Shown here piece by piece: positions 49,351 through 57,730 of a stretch of DNA of 64,000 nt (within the stretch, counting starts at the first letter, position 1; the number at the start of each line of letters is the position of its first letter). A program made the translations under genes and the position numbers. This stretch comes from Chryseobacterium sp. E1 (lineage in GTDB: Bacteria > Bacteroidota > Bacteroidia > Flavobacteriales > Weeksellaceae), in NCBI GenBank assembly GCA_019203745.1, contig CP078104.1:3782001-3846000 (forward strand), in the 5' to 3' direction. The notes under the pieces are model-generated. The model was given only the letters and a program-made list of their open reading frames with translations, was not told the origin of the DNA and did no database searches.

Positions 49351-49953
49351 CTAACTTCTAACTTCCGATTCACTACCGGTTCCCATAATATCAGGATTCC
49401 AGTTGGCCGGAACTTTAGGAACGATATCATTTTTCACATAATAATCCTGAATTTCCTGCATGATCTCTGAAAAAGGAACCGAAGCAATTCTTTCGTAGGG
49501 AATAGTATATCCCAGATAGACAATATTTCTTTTGAAGTCACCTGCAGCCAGAACAATAGGAACTTTTGCTGCTAAAGCCATATGATAAAATCCTTTTCTC
49601 CATTTCGGAACCCAGCTTCTTGTTCCTTCAGGAGTGATGACAAGGCTGAAATCTTCTTTGGCAAACTGATTGGCCACAAAGTTGACCAGGTCATTCTTCT
49701 GGCTCCTGTCGATCCCGATTCCTCCCAATCCTTTTACAACGCTTCCGTACCATGCTTTGGTATGGGCATCTTTAATGATGATTTTCAACGGTTTATTCAG
49801 AGACCAGTAGGCAAAGTTTCCTAAAATGTATTCCATATTATGGGTATGAGGTGCCACCACCAGGATGCACCTGTTCAGGTTGTTGACGTCGCCCTGTAAA
49901 ACGACTTTCCAACCTAATAATTTTAACATCAGTTTGCCTATCAGCTTTTTCAT
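49351..49953 (-). CDS. PlsC-like 1-acylglycerol-phosphate acyltransferase-family protein
   Basis: Intact, 200 residues. Acyltransferase fold: VVAPHTHNMEYILGNFAYWS, then GGIGIDRSQKNDLVNFVANQ, LVITPEGTRSWVPKWRKGFY (the conserved PEGTR block) and IVYLGYTIPYE. The motif is H-x4-E-like (HTHNME) in place of the usual NHxxxxD, as seen in a subgroup of short flavobacterial members. It probably acylates a lipid intermediate at the inner membrane. Substrate not known. Confidence 0.8.
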   Translation of the reverse strand: MKKLIGKLMLKLLGWKVVLQGDVNNLNRCILVVAPHTHNMEYILGNFAYWSLNKPLKIIIKDAHTKAWYGSVVKGLGGIGIDRSQKNDLVNFVANQFAKEDFSLVITPEGTRSWVPKWRKGFYHMALAAKVPIVLAAGDFKRNIVYLGYTIPYERIASVPFSEIMQEIQDYYVKNDIVPKVPANWNPDIMGTGSESEVRS

Positions 49954-49969
49954 AGATTTTGAATTAAAA

Positions 49970-50003
49970 ACAAAAAAGTATAACCAAACTTTGGTTATAC
50001 TTT
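49970..50003 (-). terminator. Strong terminator of the 20-residue peptide gene
   Basis: A perfect 14-pair inverted repeat, AAAGTATAACCAAA / TTTGGTTATACTTT, with a one-base loop (49989). Read on the minus strand it ends in TTTTTTG and more Ts, 27 bases past the peptide stop. Confidence 0.8.
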
Positions 50004-50029
50004 ACAAATATATTGAAATATTATCGCTC

Positions 50030-50092
50030 TTAAAACAAACCGCTAATTAAATCTACGATTTTCATTACGAATTCCATTGCAAATTGTATCAT
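50030..50092 (-). CDS. Candidate 20-residue amphipathic peptide gene
   Basis: Frame ATG to TAA of 21 codons reading MIQFAMEFVMKIVDLISGLF. The helical pattern places I/F/M/V/L on one face and E, K, D, S on the other, like small membrane-active peptides (phenol-soluble-modulin or type I toxin style). It is followed by a perfect terminator, sits between two longer leftward genes, and no other gene explains that terminator. No ribosome-binding site typical of other phyla is seen, which is normal here. Function unknown; a short RNA with a chance frame is the alternative. Confidence 0.45.
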   Translation of the reverse strand: MIQFAMEFVMKIVDLISGLF

Positions 50093-50265
50093 GATAAGGC
50101 TGTGTTTTTAGTTAATTGGTTATTATATTTTTAGCTTTACGAAATTAAAACAATTTTTTCACATAGCGAACTAAATCTTGTTTTTTTCACATTTCTGAGA
50201 GAAGAAGGGTGTGAATTTCAAACGGTTGTCTTCCATCCACACCTTCTGCCACTCTCTGAAGTTAA

Positions 50266-51980
50266 TTATTTAGTTTGTATGGAAATTTCGTTTTTTCCGT
50301 CTTTGATTTTGATGTCTACATCCTTGTTGATTTTTTTGATATCGGATGCTACAGAATCAATTACTTTCTTCGCCTGGTTGTTAGGTACTTTTTACCGTTG
50401 ATGATGATGCTGTCTTTATCATTGGAATCATATACAATGCTGGAGCCGTTTACAGTAATCTTATTTTTTTCGATTCTGATTTTGTCTTCATTTTCATCTC
50501 TGTCCTGATCATCATCATTAATGCCGTCACCATCAAGGTCTCCGTCTATATTGATTCTGTTTTTATTCATAGAAATTACCCGTGCTTTCTGTGGTACTAC
50601 AAGTTCATAGTTAACTCTGTAATCTCTGAATCTGTGCTCATACGGATACTTTACGAAGTTGGGAAGCATTACTTTATTGTCAACAACTTCTACCGGAACA
50701 GTAAGCTGAATAGGAAGTTATATCCGTTTCCTTCTTTTTTGATGATAAGATAAGGTGTTTTGATATCCGGCTTTCTTGTCACTTCTACAGAAACATAGTC
50801 TTCTTCATAAACGTTTCTCTTATCTGAATAAATATCATCATTATATGCTTTGTAGTTCTGCGGGATGCTTACCTGCTTCATATCTACATATACCGTGTCA
50901 GAAGTTGTGTTGATCGCTATATTTTCAGTATCTTCCTTACTACCTCTGTAGATCATGTTTTTCTTGGCCATGCTGATACCGAAGTAAGTTCCAAGCCCGA
51001 TCAGAAGAAGGAATAAAACCAACAACCCATCCGATGTTTCTCAGCTTTGTTTTTGGAGAAAAAATCTTGATGCTTAATAAGCTGAAAAGAATTGCAGGAA
51101 TTAAGCTTCCGATCACCATCATGGCTGCCAGTACTTTATCCAGCCCCTGATCATCCATATAGAATCTGATCTCATTAGCTCCGGGGAAGTCCGTGTCCAT
51201 TCCGAACAGCCCGAATAATACAAATACCCCGATGATACTTCCTACTGCCATCAATACGAAGATTCCTCCTACAACATATTTCAGTATATTCCACACTCCG
51301 CTTCCTGCGTTATTGATGTAAGGTTTGTTTTCGTTATATATTTCTCCGACCCTCTGAGTAGATTCATTGGCAAACTGTACCAATTTATTAGACTCATTCT
51401 TAAGATTGTCGAAGTTCATAGGCTTTCCCTGCATTTTCAGGAAATCTGCTGCGGTTTCAGCTTTTGGAAGTACGATCCAAAGGATTACATATAGCAGTGC
51501 GATCAATGAAGAGGAAATGGCTGCTGTGAAAATTCCCAGAACGAAAACTCCAAGCCAGATGGCTCTCATGGCAGTAATATCCATTCCTACATATTGAGCT
51601 AAACCGGCACATACCCCTGCGATCTTTTGTTTTTCAGGATCACGGAACAGTTGTTTTTGTCTGAATAGCTGGTTCCTGAATTGGTATTTTTAGTTGTGTT
51701 TTTTCAGAAAAATAAGCTTCTTCCTGTTCTTCTATTTTCTCAGGAGTTCCGATCTGTGCGATTACTTTTTCTACATCCGTATCGTTGATCACTTCACGTT
51801 TTCCAAGAGAGTCTTTGAAGATCTCCACCATTCTTATTTCTATGTCATGCATTACCTCATCTGCCTCTGAAGCATCCAGTGAGCTTCTAAGGGCGTTCAG
51901 GTAATCGCTGAGCTTTATATATGCGTGTTCTTCTATTGTAAAAGAAAACCTGCGAGTCCTATTGAGAGTGTCTTGTTCAT
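50266..51980 (-). CDS. PspC-domain membrane protein
   Basis: About 571 residues. N-terminal region YIKLSDYLNALRSSLDASEA with KVIAQIGTPEKIEEQEEAYF, then the PspC domain KKQLFRDPEKQKIAGVCAGL and YVGMDITAMRAIWLGVFVLG, three further membrane segments (for example GIFVLMAVGSIIGVFVLFGL), and a long C-terminal periplasmic domain with an acidic DGDLDGDGINDDDQDRDENE stretch that resembles calcium-binding loops. Breaks near 51945, 51690, 51020, 50715 and 50387. Envelope-stress role by analogy with phage-shock PspC. PadR lies 11 bases upstream. Confidence 0.85.
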
Positions 51981-51991
51981 AGCTTTGTTTT

Positions 51992-52319
51992 TTAATTTTG
52001 TTGGGTGATTTGGTTCACTGAGGCTGTCAGTTCATTCCACGTATTGAGAAGTTCATCCAGGAAAAGTTTTCCTTTTTCTGTGATCTGATAATATTTTCTG
52101 GGTGGTCCCCGGTAGATTCTTCCCATCTGTAGGAGAGAAACTCTCCGTTTTTAAGTCTTGTAAGAAGAGGGTAGAGGGTGCCTTCCACTACATCCAGTTT
52201 TCCTTTTTCAGTTCATCAATAAGATCGGAAACATACATTTCACGGTTATTGATGAGACTTAGAATACAGAATTCCAGAATTCCTTTTCGCATTTGCGCTT
52301 TGGTATTTTCAGTATTCAT
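51992..52319 (-). CDS. PadR-family transcriptional regulator
   Basis: About 109 residues: MNTENTKAQMRKGILEFCIL, winged-helix core with YVSDLIDELKKGKLDVVEGT, LYPLLTRLKNGEFLSYRWEE and GGPPRKYYQITEKGKLFLDE, the PadR signature. One base is missing near 52200. It lies 11 bases before the PspC gene, a pair conserved in flavobacteria, and probably represses its own operon. The ligand is unknown. Confidence 0.9.
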
Positions 52320-52693
52320 CTTTGATAATTTTTGTTAATTAAGGTTATCGTTAGAAAAATGCCCCTAGCTAGTTGAGCGTATTCTAATTTTACATTACAA
52401 AGATATGTAAATAAAATGGTATTATGCAATACAAAGTAGTGAAATTTTAAAATAATTATTATAAGTAACTGATAATCAGTTTATAATTTTTATGCTGTAA
52501 TTTTTGTGAAAATAAATTTAAGTAGAAAATAGTAAGATGTCTTTAAATTTTATATAAAAAAATAGAATGTCAAAGTTTTAGAAAAGGAAATAAAAGAATG
52601 AAATACATATATGGTTTCACTAAAAAGTGCGAAAAAAACAGATCTATAAAAAATAAAAAGGGGTAGAATTATTTGTATCTTTGGAAAAACAAA
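52320..52693. other. AT-rich intergenic region with divergent promoters
   Basis: It holds a minus-strand TATCTTTG (-7 box) at 52398-52405, about 80 bases before padR. The remainder is very AT-rich up to the acyltransferase gene and shows no gene or clear repeat. Confidence 0.55.
52398..52405 (-). promoter_or_regulatory. Probable -7 promoter box of padR-pspC
   Basis: Minus-strand TATCTTTG, about 79 bases upstream of the padR start. Confidence 0.45.
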
Positions 52694-53854
52694 ATGATGA
52701 ATTTTAAAAATTTATTTAAACTCTATTTTGATGAAAGTAGGGTTTTTGGTCTTGATATTCTCCGTTTCTTTGCGATCATGTTTGTTGTTGTTGGCCACGG
52801 TTTGATATATATGCCAAGAATGGTTAAAGGAATTGTATCGTATTTTATTTTTGATGGAGTTACTATTTTTTTTTTGTTCTAAGTGGTTTTTTAATTGGAG
52901 GAATTTTAATTAAAGTACTGAATAAAGAATCATTTACCTTTAAAACATTGTTGGAGTTTTGGAAACGGAGATGGTTTAGAACACTTCCAGCCTATCTTTT
53001 AGTATTAATACTTTTACTTGGATTGAATATCATTTTTAATGAAAAATTTGTTTTTAATTCAGAAATTATAAAATACCTTTTATTTCTGCAGAATTTTAAA
53101 ACACCTCACCCTTCTTTTTCCCGGAAGCATGGAGTTTGAGTATTGAAGAGTGGTTTTATCTGATTTCGCCGATAATGATCTTTTCTTTAATCAATTTTTT
53201 AAATTTAAGTGTAAAAAAGCAGTCTTAATTACCATCATATCAATCATAGTATTTACTACATCTTTCAGAGCATATAGACTGTTATTCAATGTTTCTGTAA
53301 CTGATATTGGCATCTGGGATTTATATTACAGGAAGCAGGTAATAACAAGGCTTGACAGTTTGATGTATGGTGTTTTAGCTGCATATATTAAGGCTTACTA
53401 CAATCGGTTTTTTGAAAGTTCAAAAAAATATTTTTTTGGGCCGGCCTAATATTAATGGTTGTACATCAATATTATTTAAACTATGGAACCAATCCCTTTT
53501 TGACCAAGTTTTAAGTTTTTCTTTTACATCAATTTCTACTATGTTTCTGATTCCCTTTTTAGATTCAGTAAAATCAGCTCCGAAAATCATTTTACAACCT
53601 ATTACATACGTCAGTTTAACGTCCTATAGCATGTATCTTATACATTATTCGCTGGTTCAAAAGTGGATTATAGGTAAGGTTGATTTTTTTAAGAGTTCCA
53701 TAATGTTAAATACAGGGGTAACTTTTAGTGTTTTTTTATTCTTACAATAGGACTTTCAATTTTGATGTATAAATATTTTGAAATACCTACAACAAAATTA
53801 AGGGATGGACTTTTAAAGGGTAAGTCACAAAATATAGAAAGCATTTCTACATAA
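52694..53854 (+). CDS. Acyltransferase-3 (OafA/YrhL-like) membrane protein
   Basis: About 388 residues with around ten membrane segments. N-terminal LDILRFFAIMFVVVGHGLIY carries the AT3 catalytic-type histidine after the R/K-rich start; then FDGVTIFFVLSGFLIGGILI, FWKRRWFRTLPAYLLVLILL, and WSLSIEEWFYLISPI, the typical S/T-x-E-E-x-F motif. It would O-acetylate a surface sugar. Breaks near 52873, 53120, 53155, 53445 and 53745. Gene and surroundings are visibly more AT-rich than the neighbouring operons, possibly a transferred gene. Confidence 0.85.
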
Positions 53855-54023
53855 AAGTCGGGAAGTTTTCATTTATTTCAAAGTATATAGAGGGAAAGAA
53901 GTTTTCAGAATGTAAAGAATTATAATGGTTTCAAATCCTTCAGATAATGGTTTTGAATTTTGAAATCGGTATTATGATTCGTATTTTTGTTATGAATTTA
54001 AAAACACTTCAAATCCATATACT

Positions 54024-54728
54024 ATGACTATGAATCTATTCAATAAGTTTAAGAGTCTGTCAGCTTTCGTTGTTCTGGGACCTTTGTGCTTTGCGCAATA
54101 TCAGTTTGAAATCAAGAATGTTTCGAAAAATTATAGCGCTGTCATTCATTCTGAAAATTGTTATGAAAGCAGGTGTACAGGCAAAGGAACAGTAGAACTG
54201 TTTAATAACAGCAATACCAAAGTGCAGACCTTTGTATCTGATGACCTGGTCATAGACCTAAAGCCGGATCAAAAGCCGAAGCCAGGAAAAATGATGGAGC
54301 TGACCAAAGACCAGAACTCTATTATCATAGATGATTTTAATTTTGACGGTACCGAAGATATAGCCGTAAGGAACGGAAATATGGGGAACTATCACAGTGC
54401 TTCTTATGATGTATATGTCTTCAACAGTACCAGAATGAGCTTTGTAAAAAGTAAAGAGCTTACAGAGCTTGCATCAAACGGATTTGATTTTTTTGGTGTT
54501 GATTCCCAACGCAAACGCCTGACTACTTTCGGAAAATCCGGTTGCTGTGATCTTTTTACTACAGAATACGTCGTAATCCCCAATAAAGGGCTGGATAAAG
54601 TTTTTGAAAAAGAAGTGGATATGACCAATGAAGACCGTGTGAAAGTGATTACGAAAGAAAAAATAAAGAACAAATGGGTAACCAAAACCAAGATTTACTC
54701 ATCAGAAGAATATAATAAATTAAAGTAA
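54024..54728 (+). CDS. XAC2610-like secreted protein
   Basis: Intact, 234 residues: signal peptide (KSLSAFVVLGPLCFAQ), then IIIDDFNFDGTEDIAVRNGN with GNYHSASYDVYVFNSTRMSF and FFGVDSQRKRLTTFGKSGCC, the layout of XAC2610-related proteins. In Xanthomonas, XAC2610 is a periplasmic immunity protein against a type IV-delivered lysozyme-like effector. Whether this one inhibits a cell-wall hydrolase is unproven. The C-terminal tail VKVITKEKIKNKWVTKTKIY is extra. Confidence 0.65.
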   Translation: MTMNLFNKFKSLSAFVVLGPLCFAQYQFEIKNVSKNYSAVIHSENCYESRCTGKGTVELFNNSNTKVQTFVSDDLVIDLKPDQKPKPGKMMELTKDQNSIIIDDFNFDGTEDIAVRNGNMGNYHSASYDVYVFNSTRMSFVKSKELTELASNGFDFFGVDSQRKRLTTFGKSGCCDLFTTEYVVIPNKGLDKVFEKEVDMTNEDRVKVITKEKIKNKWVTKTKIYSSEEYNKLK

Positions 54729-54729
54729 G

Positions 54730-55319
54730 ATGAAGATACAGAAAGAGATCGATTTTATTCTGGCCGTGGATGCCCTGAAGAATGTTCAAAGAAGGAATTA
54801 TAATGCGGATGATACCAGAAGAGAGAATACGGCAGAACACTCATGGCAGATTATTATCCTGGCACAGATCCTTTATCCCTACGCTAAAAACCGTGCAGAT
54901 ATCGATCTTTTAAGGGTGATCAGAATGCTTTCCATTCATGATCTGGTAGAAATTGAAGCGGGAGATACATTTCTTTTTGATGAAAAAGCCATGGTAGGAA
55001 AGTTTGAGCGTGAAAAAGCCTCAGCACAAAAAATCTTTGGAATCCTGGATGAACCTTTGCGTACGGAATTCTTTAATCTGTGGCTTGAGTTTGAAGAAGA
55101 GAAAACACCGGATGCTATTTTTGCATGTTCCATTGATAGAATCATGCCGTTTATTCTGAACTCCCATACTTCAGGAAAAAGCTGGACAGAAGCCGGAGTT
55201 ACCGAGAAACAAATCAGAAATATGCTTGAAAATGCAATTACAAGAGCTTCGGATGAAATGGGGAGGCTTTTGAGCTGCTGCTGAACAGAAGCATGGAAAC
55301 TGAAAAGGTTTTGAAGTAA
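54730..55319 (+). CDS. HD-domain hydrolase, YfbR/YfdR-like
   Basis: About 197 residues. HD-superfamily metal motifs: TRRENTAEHSWQIIILAQIL (H), RMLSIHDLVEIEAGDTFLFD (HD), and CSIDRIMPFILN (D). Closest to 5'-deoxynucleotidase-like HD proteins. The ORF changes frame near 55265; the repaired end is EAFELLLNRSMETEKVLK at 55319. It begins two bases after the XAC2610-like stop. Substrate unconfirmed. Confidence 0.85.
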
Positions 55320-55339
55320 ATATTTTAAGCAGGAAAAAT

Positions 55340-55376
55340 AATAGATTCGGGCGGCCAAAGGCCGCCCGAATCTATT
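55340..55376. terminator. Bidirectional terminator
   Basis: Perfect 17-pair stem (AATAGATTCGGGCGGCC and its inverse) with an AAA loop, between the convergent HD and thioesterase genes; the T-rich tail overlaps the thioesterase stop. Confidence 0.9.
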
Positions 55377-55759
55377 TATAAAATCTGAATTGGTTTTTTG
55401 AATTCATCAATGGCAACAAAAGTGAAGTCACCTACGATGGCCTTTTCTCTTTCATAAGAATACATTTGCTCTGTATAGATCTCAACACTTACTTTCATAC
55501 TGGTTTTTCCAACGTATGAAACTCTTCCGATCAGTTCTACAATCGTTCCGGCAGGAATAGGCTTTTTAAAATCGATCTTGTCACTGCTTACGGTTACTAC
55601 TCTCTTTCTTGCAAAACGGGTAGCTGCAATAAAGGCTACTTCATCCATCAGCTGCATGGCTGTACCTCCGAAAAGAGTATCATAATGGTTGGTAGTGTTT
55701 GGAAAAACCGCTTTAAAGATTCTGGTTTCGGCAGCTTCAATTCTTTCTTCTGTAGTCAT
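55376..55759 (-). CDS. Acyl-CoA thioesterase, YciA/BACH-like hotdog protein
   Basis: Intact, 127 residues: FPNTTNHYDTLFGGTAMQLM with DEVAFIAATRFARKRVVTVS, then IDFKKPIPAGTIVELIGRVS, the YciA/acyl-CoA hydrolase family pattern. Cleaves acyl-CoA to free acid and CoA. On its strand the only element upstream is a cobalamin riboswitch about 125 bases before the start, so its expression may respond to vitamin B12, which is unexpected for this family. Confidence 0.88.
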   Translation of the reverse strand: MTTEERIEAAETRIFKAVFPNTTNHYDTLFGGTAMQLMDEVAFIAATRFARKRVVTVSSDKIDFKKPIPAGTIVELIGRVSYVGKTSMKVSVEIYTEQMYSYEREKAIVGDFTFVAIDEFKKPIQIL

Positions 55760-55884
55760 ATTTCATTATTAATTAAAGCGAAATGAAATTGTATCAAAAC
55801 AACAGAATAATGACAGGAACCTTAGAAATTCCTGAAACAATCCATCAGATCAATAAAACTTCAGATCGCGAAAGTTTTTTGTTT

Positions 55885-56060
55885 AAGAAAAAGGCAGGTC
55901 TCCTGACTTGTAACATCTTTATCTCCTTCCCATGCCTCGCACAGTGGATCTTTTGATAAAGATTTCAGTTACTTACAGTTGCGCGACAGTCCGTGATTTT
56001 CACACGGTTCCCTTTTAATCTGCGGCTAAGCAGAACCAGTTTCTGTGATGAATAAGCGTT
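55885..56060 (-). ncRNA. Cobalamin riboswitch
   Basis: On the minus strand all core pieces are in order: GGGAACCGTGTGAAAATCACGG, ACTGTCGCGCAACTGT, CCACTGTGCGAGGCATGGGAAGG, and the B12 box GTCAGGAGACCTGCC at 55893-55907. This order matches the class I cobalamin aptamer. The expression platform would lie in the 125 bases before the thioesterase start. It is usually seen before TonB-type B12 receptors, methionine synthase or ribonucleotide reductase; none of these is adjacent here. Confidence 0.88.
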
Positions 56061-56087
56061 AAACTTTTCGGGGCAAAAATAATGAAT

Positions 56088-56909
56088 TTATTCCGGATTA
56101 TGGTAAATAATCTGGCTGATCACTCTTCCTTTCTTAATGGTCCACAGGGTAGTATATCTGTTTTCCCCGGTACCATTGATCATATAGAGAAAAATATTAT
56201 CATTGTCTAGGGCGGTTACTCCTACGTTTTCAAAATCCATAGTCGGCTGAAACATATTCTTGATCGCTTCTCTTACGAAAACTGAACCTCTTCCCGGCTG
56301 TTGTACCCGGATCGATTTAATCTCTGTCATTCCTTCCGGAAGATCATTCCCTATTCCCCACGGCTTTACTTTATCGATGGTAAGAAGTTTGCCGTCTGCA
56401 TCTTTTTCTTTCTTACGATAACCGGCATTGGAAGGGTAGACATCAATCACTACTTTGCTTCTCTGGGCTGTAGGAACTTTCGGGTCTGAATTGTCTGTGA
56501 AGATCATTGATCTCCCGTTCTTAGACTTCGATGGGGTATAGGCCGGAAGCTGGTCTATATAAGCAATCCGTTCTTTATTTACCATCCCTTCCCTGTCAAG
56601 GGTTTCGTAGCGTACAAACGGCTTATCTTCATCCTGTTTTTCAGGATATTTGATCCAGATCCATTCCGTTTCTCCGGGAGCGGGCTTTACATAAACAAAT
56701 ACATCCCCTTTACGCATACGGATCTTATCTACAATTTTTCTGTAGTTATCTTTATGTACACGTACATTGGCATATCCTTCCTCTGCTTTTACAACTCCAA
56801 AAGGAACCTTATTCTGGCCTTTAACAAAGGTTAGAGAAAAAATACTGAATGCGGACAGATAAAATGCTTTGTTGATGAAAGTCATTGTGAAAAATTTTTT
56901 GATCCTCAA
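56088..56909 (-). CDS. Secreted protein of unknown function
   Basis: Intact, 273 residues, with a signal-like start; the ATG giving MTFINKAFYLSAFSIF (56885) may be the true start. A beta-rich body has YANVRVHKDNYRKIVDKIRM, FVYVKPAPGETEWIWIKYPE, RSKVVIDVYPSNAGYRKKEK and the end TLWTIKKGRVISQIIYHNPE. No family recognised. The cobalamin riboswitch lies downstream of it and is not in a position to control it. Confidence 0.7.
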   Translation of the reverse strand: MRIKKFFTMTFINKAFYLSAFSIFSLTFVKGQNKVPFGVVKAEEGYANVRVHKDNYRKIVDKIRMRKGDVFVYVKPAPGETEWIWIKYPEKQDEDKPFVRYETLDREGMVNKERIAYIDQLPAYTPSKSKNGRSMIFTDNSDPKVPTAQRSKVVIDVYPSNAGYRKKEKDADGKLLTIDKVKPWGIGNDLPEGMTEIKSIRVQQPGRGSVFVREAIKNMFQPTMDFENVGVTALDNDNIFLYMINGTGENRYTTLWTIKKGRVISQIIYHNPE

Positions 56910-56955
56910 ATATATAAATTAAATGCGGAAGAGAATGATGTTGCCGTACTTCCTG

Positions 56956-57621
56956 CTATCTTTTATGATTCAGATGTCTGTTTTGAAGGCCCATAAATAG
57001 ATTCGGGGCATTTTTAAGGAAATATGAAAATATTCCGTAGAAAAGAAGAATGACCAGAAATAAAACGGCCCCTAAATAAAAAGCAGTTCCAAAACCATAA
57101 CTGATCGTTACTCCGCCTCCTAATCCCATTCCGATTGTATTGTTTCCAAGTCCCTCCATTTTGGATTGAAAGGTCCAGTAAAATATTAAAAAGAAAGAAG
57201 GCCTATCAAAGAAAATACAATATGATACAGGTATTTCTTTCTGACACTTTTTATCAGCTGAACAATAATTCCTGCAATGGCAGCCAGAAATGCAATAATG
57301 ATAAGAGGGCTGGGAGGAATATTTTCATTATCTTTTTATTCTGGGATTCATTCAACGGCGAATATTCACTGTCTGTATCTGATGACTGATCTGCGGTGTC
57401 ATTACCGAATGCAGAACCAAAAGGGGAGTTCTTTTTCAGGTTTTCTTTCATCCGTTTACTCATATCTTTTTGGAAACTCCTGTGATCAGATCTGTTCCTT
57501 TAAGAGACATCAAAGTGGTGTCACCACATTTTATCAGAAAAAAAGGAAAGAAAAAACACAGGATGATCACCGTATAACTTGGTATCGGCAACAGATCTGA
57601 AAGTACTTTTAATGGTTTCAT
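56956..57621 (-). CDS. Membrane protein of unknown function (frame-broken)
   Basis: About 222 residues after joining. N-terminus MKPLKVLSDLLPIPSYTVII with a first membrane segment, a soluble loop (MKENLKKNSPFGSAFGNDTA), then LIIIAFLAAIAGIIVQLIKS, YHIVFSLIGLLSFLIFYWTF and SYGFGTAFYLGAVLFLVILL. Breaks near 57530, 57475, 57320 and 57170. Family unknown; a Gly/Met-rich loop LGNNTIGMGLGGG lies between the last two segments. Confidence 0.6.
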
Positions 57622-57730
57622 AAATTATTGTTTTCCTTAAAAATAGGAAAAATATCAGAGAAGACATAAAAAGAGAGCACTTATCAGTACTCTCTCTTTG
57701 TTTATTTGCGTTAATGTAATTTCAAATCAC

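Noticed and set aside
50203..50247. AGAAGGGTGTG ... CACACCTTCT hairpin after the PspC gene
   Set aside because: The stem has a bulge and a long loop, and no T-run follows on the minus strand, so I do not call it a terminator.
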